Shown: positions 25,300-32,634 of the stretch, in pieces | Layout: every line of letters starts with the position of its first letter | How positions within the stretch are numbered: position 1 is the stretch's first letter | Translations under genes and position numbers: made by a program | DNA from: JBOFOR01 sp051654865 | GTDB taxonomy: Bacteria; Bacillota; Clostridia; Peptostreptococcales; Peptostreptococcaceae | Length of the DNA: 64,000 nt | Assembly: GCA_051654865.1 (NCBI GenBank) | Contig: JBOFYV010000124.1 | Span: 62,001 to 126,000 of the forward strand | Reading direction: 5' to 3' | The notes under the pieces: model-generated | Seen by the model: only the letters and a program-made list of their open reading frames with translations | Told to the model about the DNA's origin: nothing | The model's database searches: none

Positions 25300-25981
25300 A
25301 TATAGTGAAGTTGTAAATAAAAATACTAGAGAGATAGTTCTTCTAAAGGCTTTTCCATGTATATGGGGAAAATGTAGTTTTTGTGATTATATATTAGATA
25401 ATTCTACTTCAGAAGAAGAAATAAATAAAATAAATTTTGAGGTGCTTAAAAATATCACAGGAAAATATAAAGTACTAGAAGTGATAAATTCAGGTAGTTG
25501 TTTTGAATTACCAAAAGCTACCCTAATCAGAATAAAAGAAATAATAAAAGAAAATAAGATAGAAAAGTTATTTCTAGAAAGTCATTGGTGCTACAAAAAT
25601 AGAATTAAAGAAATGAGAGAGTTTTTTGAGATACCAATAGTGTTTAAAATAGGAGTCGAAAGTTTTGATTATAAATTTAGAAATGAATTTTTAAATAAAA
25701 ATGCAAAGTTCAAAAGTGTAGAAGAACTAAAAGAGTATTTTGATTCTCCTTGTATGATGGTAGGGATAAAAGGACAGACAAAAGAGATGATAGAAAATGA
25801 TATGAAAATAGTTTTAGAAAACTTTGACCATGCTACAATTAATATATTTATAAATAACACATCTGAGTTGAAAAGAGACGAAGAGTTGGTAAAATGGTTT
25901 AAAGAAAAATACAAAACACTAGACGAAAATCCCAATATAGAAGTACTATATAACAACACTGATTTTGGTGTAGGGGATTAA
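25292..25981 (+). CDS. queL: Radical SAM protein, probable queuine lyase QueL
   Basis: Small radical SAM protein (229 residues). The iron-sulfur cysteines lie in FPCIWGKCSFCDY (C23, C28, C31), a CX4CX2C spacing instead of the common CX3CX2C. Other visible parts are EVINSGSCFELP, LFLESHWCYKNRI and IGVESFDYKFRNEFL, as in the QueL group, which in Clostridioides-type bacteria frees queuine from queuosine-5'-phosphate during salvage. The start overlaps qrtT by 8 bases, with AGAAGGAGACAAA in front, so both are translated together under preQ1 control. Assignment rests on context plus family resemblance. Confidence 0.8.
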   Translation: MDRYSEVVNKNTREIVLLKAFPCIWGKCSFCDYILDNSTSEEEINKINFEVLKNITGKYKVLEVINSGSCFELPKATLIRIKEIIKENKIEKLFLESHWCYKNRIKEMREFFEIPIVFKIGVESFDYKFRNEFLNKNAKFKSVEELKEYFDSPCMMVGIKGQTKEMIENDMKIVLENFDHATINIFINNTSELKRDEELVKWFKEKYKTLDENPNIEVLYNNTDFGVGD

Positions 25982-25988
25982 ATAAACT

Positions 25989-26017
25989 GCTTCCTACTTT
26001 CTTAGTAGGAAGCTTAA
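25989..26017 (+). terminator. Terminator after queL
   Basis: GCTTCCTAC / GTAGGAAGC stem (25989-25997 and 26005-26013), followed by TTAATTAAAATT, a weak T tail. Confidence 0.65.
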
Positions 26018-26051
26018 TTAAAATTACACAAAAGTTTGACGGAGGAAATAT

Positions 26052-26708
26052 ATGAAAGGAAATGAAAGAATAAAAAAGTTTTTAGAGCTTCAAAGTAATA
26101 ATGTTAACATAGATGATATTGCAAAAGAGTTAGGCATAACGGTAAGAACTCTTAAAGGTTTTTTAAATAAGAATGGATATAAACTAGATAATGGAAAATA
26201 TGTTTCAAAAAATAATCAAAATTTAGATCAAATAGTTTTTACAGATATGCAGTCAGAAAAAAAAGGTAAAAATACAAAAAAAACACAGAAGAAGAGTGCT
26301 AAGGTAATTGGTGTAAAAGAAGCAGTAAAAAAAGACGTAGTAGAGTCTAAAGTTAAAAAAAGTAAGACAAACTTGAAACTAGAACAAGAAAAAAAAGTAA
26401 ACAATAAAAAAGTAAAAAAAGATAAAAAAATAAATATAACTCAAGAAGATTTAGATAAGATTTGTGAAGTATATGATTGGTATTTACAAGTAAAAGATTT
26501 TAAATCTATAAAACCTAAGAAAACTTTAAATAAAAAAGACATTAATATAGAAGGAAAAATTGAAGATATAAAAAATACATCTATTAGAGTTGATAAGGAA
26601 ACATGGGAAGAATTCGAAAGATTATGCAGCAACTCACAATATAATAAGCAAGAAATTATTACACAAGCATTAAAAGACTTTATGAAACAATATAAAAATT
26701 TATTATAA
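26052..26708 (+). CDS. Putative DNA-binding protein with HTH and ribbon-helix-helix ends
   Basis: I do not recognise the family. The 218-residue protein starts with a helix-turn-helix-like stretch (NNVNIDDIAKELGITVRTLK at residues 17-36), continues as a long Lys-rich, low-complexity linker (residues 65-130), has a conserved-looking ITQEDLDKICEVYDWYLQVK, and ends in a ribbon-helix-helix-like module (SIRVDKETWEEFERLCSNSQ, then YNKQEIITQALKDFMKQY). GGAGGAAATAT precedes the ATG. The layout recalls small chromosomal or plasmid-derived DNA-binding proteins. It follows the queL terminator and precedes a group of small unknown genes. Confidence 0.6.
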   Translation: MKGNERIKKFLELQSNNVNIDDIAKELGITVRTLKGFLNKNGYKLDNGKYVSKNNQNLDQIVFTDMQSEKKGKNTKKTQKKSAKVIGVKEAVKKDVVESKVKKSKTNLKLEQEKKVNNKKVKKDKKINITQEDLDKICEVYDWYLQVKDFKSIKPKKTLNKKDINIEGKIEDIKNTSIRVDKETWEEFERLCSNSQYNKQEIITQALKDFMKQYKNLL

Positions 26709-26759
26709 ACTAAATAAATTTTTATAAAAAATAAAATGAGTGAAAATTAAAATATTATA

Positions 26760-26788
26760 GTGACTTTCTTGCAAAATAGCACTATAAT
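26760..26788 (+). promoter_or_regulatory. Promoter of the small-gene group
   Basis: GTGACT at 26760-26765, 17-base spacer, perfect TATAAT at 26783-26788; transcription would run through the mini-ORF at 26859 and the two small genes behind it. Confidence 0.5.
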
Positions 26789-26858
26789 AATAAGAAAAAT
26801 AATTTTATAACAAAAGGGGTATAAAAGGTTGATAATTATTAAAAAAGGAGGGTGTCGT

Positions 26859-26888
26859 ATGAATAAATCCAGTACATATGGCAAATAA
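26859..26888 (+). CDS. Nine-codon mini-ORF with strong ribosome site
   Basis: ATG to TAA encoding MNKSSTYGK, with AAAGGAGGGTG 7 bases before the ATG, an optimal ribosome site. It precedes the 59-residue gene by 26 bases. It may be a leader peptide coupling translation, or a chance ATG behind a regulatory AG-rich stretch; no homologue is known to me. Confidence 0.35.
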   Translation: MNKSSTYGK

Positions 26889-26914
26889 TAATTATAATCT
26901 AAGGGGTGATAAAA

Positions 26915-27094
26915 ATGAATGAAGGTAATATAAATCAAAATGGCTTAGACTTTGAAAAGATGAATGCGACGCTAGCAAATCCAGAATTTGCAAGTTGGTA
27001 TTACAATCAAATGTTAAATAGTGAAAAAACTACTATGACAATGCAAGATTTTGTTCAAATTGTTAATGAATTTGATGTAAACAATATTAATTAA
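26915..27094 (+). CDS. Hypothetical 59-residue protein
   Basis: I do not recognise it. The start ATG at 26915 has AAGGGGTGAT before it; in-frame GTG at 26906 lies inside that ribosome site. The product begins MNEGNINQNGLDFEKMNATL, is soluble, acidic and Asn-rich, without cysteine or membrane segments, and has a middle part NPEFASWYYNQMLNS. It lies between the mini-ORF and another small gene, all in one direction. Confidence 0.55.
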   Translation: MNEGNINQNGLDFEKMNATLANPEFASWYYNQMLNSEKTTMTMQDFVQIVNEFDVNNIN

Positions 27095-27144
27095 CAGAGA
27101 GGTTGAGAAGAGTACTAAAGTTATATAAGGAAGAAGGACTATAT

Positions 27145-27363
27145 ATGTTTAAAAAAGTTAAAATACTAAAGAATATTAACTATTCTGATATGTATAAAAA
27201 CTCACTAGATCCTACAGATATAGTAAATTGTTATTTTAGTGCATTAAGTCAAGTGAAAGGATGTTCTTACAGTGGACAACATTACAATTATATTGATATG
27301 TATAATAATTTATCCAGTGTAGAATATGGAAATAATAATATATATGATAATGAAATCAAATAG
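27145..27363 (+). CDS. Hypothetical 72-residue protein
   Basis: I do not recognise it. Start ATG at 27145 is placed by AAGGAAGAAGGAC just upstream; the open frame extends upstream to a TTG at 27103 without ribosome site. The product begins MFKKVKILKNINYSDMYKN, has two cysteines (NCYFSAL and KGCSYSG), and is rich in Asn and Tyr toward the C-terminus. It is the last of the small-gene group and is followed by a terminator. Confidence 0.5.
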   Translation: MFKKVKILKNINYSDMYKNSLDPTDIVNCYFSALSQVKGCSYSGQHYNYIDMYNNLSSVEYGNNNIYDNEIK

Positions 27364-27368
27364 TAGTT

Positions 27369-27416
27369 AGCCCATTATATTTACTAATTTTAATTAGGTA
27401 ATATGATGGGCTTTTG
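27369..27416 (+). terminator. Terminator after the small-gene group
   Basis: AGCCCAT / ATGGGCT outer stem with inner ACTAATT / AATTAGgt pairing, followed by TTTTG. Confidence 0.75.
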
Positions 27417-27499
27417 TATTGCAAAAAATGGTAATATAACTTTATAATTAATATATTGAAAATACAAATTTAGACGTATAAATTATTTGGAGGGTAGAA

Positions 27500-28171
27500 A
27501 TGAGAATTTTAGTAATTGAAGATAATACACAAATTTTAGACAGTATATATAATGAGCTTAGCAATCATTTTGAAGTAGAAAAATGCAGTGACGGAGAAGA
27601 AGCTTTATATATAGTAGAAAGAGATATTTATGATTTAATTGTATTAGATTTAATGCTACCTAACGTAGATGGATTAGATATATTAAGAGATATAAGAAAA
27701 AAAGAAAATCACACACCCGTACTGATACTTACAGCAAAAGAGGAACTAGACGATAAAGTTGAAGCATTTAATTTAGGTGCAAATGATTATTTAACAAAAC
27801 CATTTTATATGGAAGAGTTAATAGCTAGAGTATATGCAATTCTTAGAACTAATGGCAAATTGGAGTGTAATAATGGAATAAAATTCAAAGATTTATATCT
27901 AGATACTAATAAAAAAGTTGTGTTCATTGATAATAATGAGATTGAATTACAGAACAAACAATTTAAATTACTAGAGTATTTTATACTAAATAAAGGTGTT
28001 ATACTATTAAAAGAGCAGATTTATGACAGAATATGGGGTATGGAATCAGATTCAACAATAGAGATTGTTGAAGTGTATGTAAGTAATCTAAGGAAAAAAA
28101 TGAGTCCATATGGATATGAAAAATATATAAAAACAAAGCGTAAGGTGGGATACATATTTGATGATAAATAG
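27500..28171 (+). CDS. Response regulator, OmpR/PhoP family
   Basis: Two-component response regulator of 223 residues. The receiver domain has the acidic pair in VIEDN at residues 4-8, the phosphoacceptor Asp in IVLDLMLPNVDG near 51, and the conserved Thr and Lys in LILTAKEE and YLTKPFY. The C-terminal winged helix (residues 125-222) contains LLEYFILNKGVILLKEQIYD and VEVYVSNLRKKM. TTGGAGGGTAGAA precedes the ATG. The histidine kinase gene overlaps its end, so they form one pair. No target operon is identifiable; genes on either side are of unknown function or redox genes. Confidence 0.93.
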   Translation: MRILVIEDNTQILDSIYNELSNHFEVEKCSDGEEALYIVERDIYDLIVLDLMLPNVDGLDILRDIRKKENHTPVLILTAKEELDDKVEAFNLGANDYLTKPFYMEELIARVYAILRTNGKLECNNGIKFKDLYLDTNKKVVFIDNNEIELQNKQFKLLEYFILNKGVILLKEQIYDRIWGMESDSTIEIVEVYVSNLRKKMSPYGYEKYIKTKRKVGYIFDDK

Positions 28172-29387
28172 AAATGTATTTAATAAAACAAAATTAAATT
28201 TGATTAAAATAAATATTGCAGTAGTTGTTGGTTTTTTATTTATATTTTCAACTTTTATATGCATTTACTTTGCTAAAATAACATATGATAGCATAGATAA
28301 CAAATTAACTGATGAGTTAGAGCACTTTACAATTCAACTCAGTAATAATTCATTATTTTATCCAATTGTTTTAAAATATCCAAGTAATATGATATATGTA
28401 TATGAAAAGGGTAAAATAAGATACTTTACTGAAAATGGATACTTTGACTATATACTACCTGAAAGGAAAGATAGCAAAGCGAATAGTTTCTTTACCTATA
28501 AAGAAAATGGTTTTACATTTAGAGAATTATACATAAATGTTGGAAGGTATAAAATTCAAATAATAAGAAATATTGACTCTGAAATGAATTCTTTAAAGCA
28601 ATTAATATCAATATTTATAATAGGTATTTTTATAGCAATTATAAGTACTTATTTTATAGCATTGTACTTAACAAAAAAAGCACTAATACCTATTGAAACA
28701 GCTTGGAATAATCAAGCGAAATTTATACAGGATGCATCTCATGAACTAAGGACACCAATAACCATTGTTACTTCAAAGTTAGAAGCAATGCTAAGAGTTC
28801 CTCAAAATACAATAAATGATGAAGTTGAAACTATTGCAGATGCAATGAGAGAAACTAGAAGAGTAAAAAAAATGATAAATGATTTATTATCATTATCAAA
28901 AGAAGAAGCAATTACTAAAGTCACATTGAGTAAATTTGATTTAGCTGACTTACTAAATCAAATATCTAATGATTATATAGATATTGCGCAAATACAACAA
29001 AAGAAATTCATAGTAGAATATGATACAAAACAAATAAATATAACTTGTGATAAAAATAAACTAAGGCAATTAATCTTAATATTTATAGATAATGCCTTTA
29101 AATATACACAACAAAATGATAGTATAATAATACGTGTAAAAGAAAATATTAATGGTAAGATAAGTGTTTTTATCATAGATACAGGTATAGGTATAAAAAA
29201 AGAAGATATACCTTATATATTTGATAGATTTTATAGAAGTAAAAATGTTAGAAGTGAAAATATAGACGGATCAGGAATTGGACTATCAATTGCTAAAATG
29301 ATTTCTTTAAATTTGAATATAGAGTTAAAAGTAACTTCAAAAGAAAATAAAGAAACTATATTTGAACTTAGAATACCTATAAAGTAA
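28161..29387 (+). CDS. Sensor histidine kinase
   Basis: Membrane-bound histidine kinase, partner of the preceding regulator. It has a first membrane helix near residues 15-38 (IAVVVGFLFIFSTFICIYF), an extracellular part of about 110 residues, a second helix (ISIFIIGIFIAIISTYFIAL), the dimerisation/phosphoacceptor site DASHELRTPITIV near residue 193, N box FIDNAFKYTQ, and ATP-lid motifs IDTGIGIKKEDIPYIFDRFY and GSGIGLSIAK. The ATG at 28161 overlaps the regulator gene by 11 bases; a TTG at 28158 is possible. The signal is unknown: the outer part has no recognisable sensor domain. Confidence 0.92.
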   Translation: MINRNVFNKTKLNLIKINIAVVVGFLFIFSTFICIYFAKITYDSIDNKLTDELEHFTIQLSNNSLFYPIVLKYPSNMIYVYEKGKIRYFTENGYFDYILPERKDSKANSFFTYKENGFTFRELYINVGRYKIQIIRNIDSEMNSLKQLISIFIIGIFIAIISTYFIALYLTKKALIPIETAWNNQAKFIQDASHELRTPITIVTSKLEAMLRVPQNTINDEVETIADAMRETRRVKKMINDLLSLSKEEAITKVTLSKFDLADLLNQISNDYIDIAQIQQKKFIVEYDTKQINITCDKNKLRQLILIFIDNAFKYTQQNDSIIIRVKENINGKISVFIIDTGIGIKKEDIPYIFDRFYRSKNVRSENIDGSGIGLSIAKMISLNLNIELKVTSKENKETIFELRIPIK

Positions 29388-29522
29388 AAAAACTATAATA
29401 AAATGTTTTCAGTGGTAAAATTAGGGTATAATTAAATTAAATAAATAAGTTAATTATTAAATAATGATAACTATATTATAAGTAACAACATATTATATAT
29501 AAGAATATTAGGAGGGAAAAAA

Positions 29523-29843
29523 ATGGCAAGAGTAATAAATACATCACAATTTAGAGGGAATGTTGAAAGTAGTAAGGGAGTAGTAGTTGTGGATTTCTTT
29601 GCAACTTGGTGTGGTCCTTGTAAAATGTTAGCTCCAGTATTTGAAGCATTAGGTGAAGAAATGAAAAATGAAGCAAGCTTTTTAAAAGTAGATATAGATC
29701 AAAGTTTAGAGATAGCGCAAAAATTTAATATATCAACAGTTCCTACAATGATGATATTCAAAGATGGTAAGCCTGTGGAATCTTTAGTAGGTTTTATGCC
29801 TAAAGAAAAGATAAAAGCAAAAATAAAATCACATTTAAAATAA
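29523..29843 (+). CDS. trxA: Thioredoxin
   Basis: Small disulfide reductase of 106 residues with the thioredoxin fold and active site VDFFATWCGPCKMLAP near residues 24-39; the cis-Pro loop ISTVPTMMIF and the end IKSHLK complete the domain. It receives electrons from the reductase encoded 14 bases downstream. TAGGAGGGAAAAAA precedes the ATG. Confidence 0.96.
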   Translation: MARVINTSQFRGNVESSKGVVVVDFFATWCGPCKMLAPVFEALGEEMKNEASFLKVDIDQSLEIAQKFNISTVPTMMIFKDGKPVESLVGFMPKEKIKAKIKSHLK

Positions 29844-29857
29844 GATAGGTGGTAAAT

Positions 29858-30742
29858 ATGAGATATGATATAGCAATAGTAGGTAGTGGACCTGCGGGTT
29901 TATCTGCTGCGATTAATGCTAAAATAAGAAACAAGAATATTATAGTATTTGGAAATGAATCTTTGAGCAACAAGCTTATAAAAGCACCATCTGTAGATAA
30001 CTATTTAGGGTTTTATGATATAAGTGGTGAAGAATTGAAAAATAAATTCGAAGAACATATAAAAAATATGGAAATTGAAATAGTAACAAAAAAAATTAAT
30101 AATATATATGCTATGGGAGAATATTTTGCTTTAATGTCTGGCGACGATATGTATGAAGCAACTACTGTAATATTAGCAACAGGAGTTGAATATGGTAAGC
30201 CGATTAAAGGAGAAGAAGAATTTTTAGGTAGAGGTGTTGGATATTGTGCAACATGTGATGCACCTCTTTATAGAGATAAAAAAGTTGCAATAATAGGATA
30301 CAATGAAGAGTCAGAAGAAGAAGCTAATTTTTTAAGTGAAATTGCATCTAAAACTTACTTCATACCAATGTACAAAAAAGAGGCTTTACAAAGATCTTCA
30401 TATGGATTAGATAATTCAATAGAAGTAATTAATGATAGACCAGTTCAAATAAAAGGAGACAACTTAGTTAACAAGGTTGCATTTAAAGAAAAGCATATTG
30501 ATGTTGATGGAGTATTTGTCATAAAAGACAGTGCATCTCCAAAATCACTCGTACCTGGAATTGAAACAGAAGGCCCTCATATTCAAGTTGACTTATCTAT
30601 GAAAACTAGCATTGAAGGTTGTTTTGCAGCTGGAGATTGCGTTGGAAAACCATACTCATATATAAAATCAGCAGGTCAAGGTCAAATTGCAGCATTAAGT
30701 GCGGTAGCATATTTAGATAAATTAAAATTACAAAAAAGATAA
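29858..30742 (+). CDS. trxB: Thioredoxin reductase-like flavoprotein, lacking the usual NADPH motif
   Basis: FAD disulfide oxidoreductase of 294 residues. FAD binding is shown by IVGSGPAGLSAAINAK (residues 7-22) and EGCFAAGDCVGKPY near the C-terminus; the redox pair is C130/C133 in YCATCDAP. The second dinucleotide site, normally GGGxSA, reads AIIGYNEESEEEA (from residue 144), and the HRR signature for the NADPH phosphate is absent (region IPMYKKEALQRS). This matches the ferredoxin-dependent flavin thioredoxin reductases described in clostridia rather than NADPH-type TrxB. Start ATG at 29858 has ATAGGTGG before it; an upstream GTG lies inside that site. Confidence 0.85.
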   Translation: MRYDIAIVGSGPAGLSAAINAKIRNKNIIVFGNESLSNKLIKAPSVDNYLGFYDISGEELKNKFEEHIKNMEIEIVTKKINNIYAMGEYFALMSGDDMYEATTVILATGVEYGKPIKGEEEFLGRGVGYCATCDAPLYRDKKVAIIGYNEESEEEANFLSEIASKTYFIPMYKKEALQRSSYGLDNSIEVINDRPVQIKGDNLVNKVAFKEKHIDVDGVFVIKDSASPKSLVPGIETEGPHIQVDLSMKTSIEGCFAAGDCVGKPYSYIKSAGQGQIAALSAVAYLDKLKLQKR

Positions 30743-30743
30743 A

Positions 30744-30778
30744 CAAAAAACTCTAGATTATTCTAGAGTTTTTTTGTT
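30744..30778 (+). terminator. Terminator after the thioredoxin operon
   Basis: CAAAAAACTCTAGA / TCTAGAGTTTTTTTG with a TTAT loop. Confidence 0.88.
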
Positions 30779-30824
30779 AATTTAGAAAAATGAAATTGTA
30801 TTTTATAAAGTTGCAAAAAAACTG

Positions 30825-30853
30825 TTGAAATTTACTTTACTAAAAGTTATAAT
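30825..30853 (+). promoter_or_regulatory. Promoter of the alanine symporter gene
   Basis: TTGAAA at 30825-30830, 17-base spacer, perfect TATAAT at 30848-30853. The leader of about 125 bases is AT-rich and I see no folded element in it. Confidence 0.65.
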
Positions 30854-30985
30854 ATAAATAAATGAATAAAAAATAAAATTTTATGCATAATTTGTTTAAT
30901 TTATAAAAATGAAATTTATGAAAAATAATTTTCTTAATAAATTTCTAAAAAATAATGAAAAATAATCTTTGAGGGGGATGTAAGT

Positions 30986-32413
30986 ATGGACGTATTATTA
31001 AGTGTAATTGATAGTGTTAATACAATCTTATGGTCATATGTATTAATAGCAATGTTAATAGTTTTAGGAGTGTATTTCACTTTTAGAACTAAGTTTGTTC
31101 AATTTAGATATTTTGGAGAAATGTTTAGATTGTTAGGAGATGGAGCAGGAAAAGATGCTAAGTCTGATGGGAAAGTATCTTCATTTCAAGCTTTTTGTAT
31201 AAGTACAGCTTCTAGAGTTGGAACAGGGAATATTGCAGGTATAGCAATAGCAATTATAGGTGGTGGACCAGGGGCAATTTTCTGGATGTGGCTAATAGCT
31301 ATAGTTGGTTCAGCATCAAGTTTTGTAGAAAGTACACTAGCTCAGATATTTAAGAAAAAAGATGGAAATGGATATATTGGTGGACCGGCTTATTATATGG
31401 AACAAGGTTTAAATCAAAAATGGATGGGAATAACTTTTGCGGTATTAATAACAATATGTTTTGGTTTTGTATTTAATGCGGTACAAGCTAATACAGTCGC
31501 AGCAGCATTTAATAATGCATTTGGTATAGACAAGTTAACAATGGGATTAATACTTGCAGCATTAACTGCGGTTGTAATATTTGGTGGAGTACATAGAATT
31601 GCAAAAGTATCGGAAGTTATAGTTCCAATATTTGCAGGATTATATATATTACTTTCATTATTTATAATAGCAACTAATGTATCAGTTTTACCAGATGTAT
31701 TTACTTTAATATTTGAAAGTGCATTTGGAATAAGAGAAATAACTATGGGTTCTATGGGTGGAATGATGTTAATTGGTATAAAGAGAGGTTTATTCTCAAA
31801 TGAAGCAGGTATGGGTTCTGCACCTAATGCAGCAGCAACAGCTGAGGTATCTCATCCAGTTAAGCAAGGATTAATACAAACTCTAGGTGTTTTCACAGAT
31901 ACTATAGTAATATGTAGTTGTACAGCCTTTATAATATTACTGTTCCCGACATATCAAGCAACAGGTCTAGAGGGAATAGAATTAACTCAAGCTGCATTAA
32001 CTCATCATGTAGGACCGATGGGTGGCATATTTATAGCTGTATGTATATTCCTATTTGCATTTAGTTCTATAGTAGGAAACTATTATTATGGAGAATCTAA
32101 TATGGAATTCTGTAAGTTAAATAAGAGTGGAATAAATGTATTTAGAGCTATGGTAGTAGCTATGGTATTATTTGGAGCTTTAACTAAGGTTCAAATAGTA
32201 TGGGATTTAGCTGATGTATTTATGGGACTTATGGCAGTGATAAACTTAGTGGCAATTGCGCTATTAGGAAAATATGCATTTGTAGCTTTAGATGATTATA
32301 CTGCACAAAAGAAAGCTGGTATAAAAGATCCAGTGTTTGATGCCTCTAACATAAAGGGACTTGAAAACGTTGAGTGTTGGAACGGAAATGAAAAAACTCA
32401 AAAAATAGGATAA
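30986..32413 (+). CDS. Sodium:alanine symporter, AGCS family
   Basis: Na+-coupled amino acid importer for alanine or glycine. The 475-residue protein has about ten or eleven hydrophobic segments and the AGCS landmarks: FQAFCISTASRVGTGNIAGI near residues 68-87, GGPGAIFWMWLIAIVGSASS near 92-111, YIGGPAYYMEQGL, and KRGLFSNEAGMGSAPNAAAT near 268-287. GAGGGGGATGTAAGT precedes the ATG. It is monocistronic, with its own promoter and terminator, downstream of the thioredoxin operon. The exact amino acid is not fixed by sequence. Confidence 0.94.
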   Translation: MDVLLSVIDSVNTILWSYVLIAMLIVLGVYFTFRTKFVQFRYFGEMFRLLGDGAGKDAKSDGKVSSFQAFCISTASRVGTGNIAGIAIAIIGGGPGAIFWMWLIAIVGSASSFVESTLAQIFKKKDGNGYIGGPAYYMEQGLNQKWMGITFAVLITICFGFVFNAVQANTVAAAFNNAFGIDKLTMGLILAALTAVVIFGGVHRIAKVSEVIVPIFAGLYILLSLFIIATNVSVLPDVFTLIFESAFGIREITMGSMGGMMLIGIKRGLFSNEAGMGSAPNAAATAEVSHPVKQGLIQTLGVFTDTIVICSCTAFIILLFPTYQATGLEGIELTQAALTHHVGPMGGIFIAVCIFLFAFSSIVGNYYYGESNMEFCKLNKSGINVFRAMVVAMVLFGALTKVQIVWDLADVFMGLMAVINLVAIALLGKYAFVALDDYTAQKKAGIKDPVFDASNIKGLENVECWNGNEKTQKIG

Positions 32414-32431
32414 TATTATATAATATATAGA

Positions 32432-32464
32432 TAAAAACTCTCGTGAAAACGAGAGTTTTTTTGT
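32432..32464 (+). terminator. Terminator after the alanine symporter gene
   Basis: AAAAACTCTCGT / ACGAGAGTTTTTTTT around GAAA. Confidence 0.92.
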
Positions 32465-32575
32465 TGTAAAAATCTATGAATATTTAAATAAGAGTATTTT
32501 ATAAATATATTATATTAATCAAGTTGAGTAGATTTTATATATAAATAAATAGGTACATAAAAAATAAATAAAAAG

Positions 32576-32604
32576 TTGTAATATTCAGAAAAATAAAATA
32601 GAAT
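32576..32604 (+). promoter_or_regulatory. leu operon promoter with CodY-like box in the spacer
   Basis: TTGTAA at 32576-32581, a 17-base spacer and TAGAAT at 32599-32604. AATATTCAGAAAAAT at 32580-32594 matches the CodY consensus AATTTTCWGAAAATT at 13 of 15 positions and fills the spacer, so a bound repressor would block RNA polymerase. No leucine T-box is present in the 220-base gap upstream of leuA. Confidence 0.6.
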
Positions 32605-32634
32605 AATATTATTTATTTGAGTAGGGGGGATTAA

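Noticed and set aside
30939..30953. CodY-like sequence AAATTTCTAAAAAAT in the alanine symporter leader
   Set aside because: Three mismatches in an AT-rich leader, away from the promoter; chance is likely.
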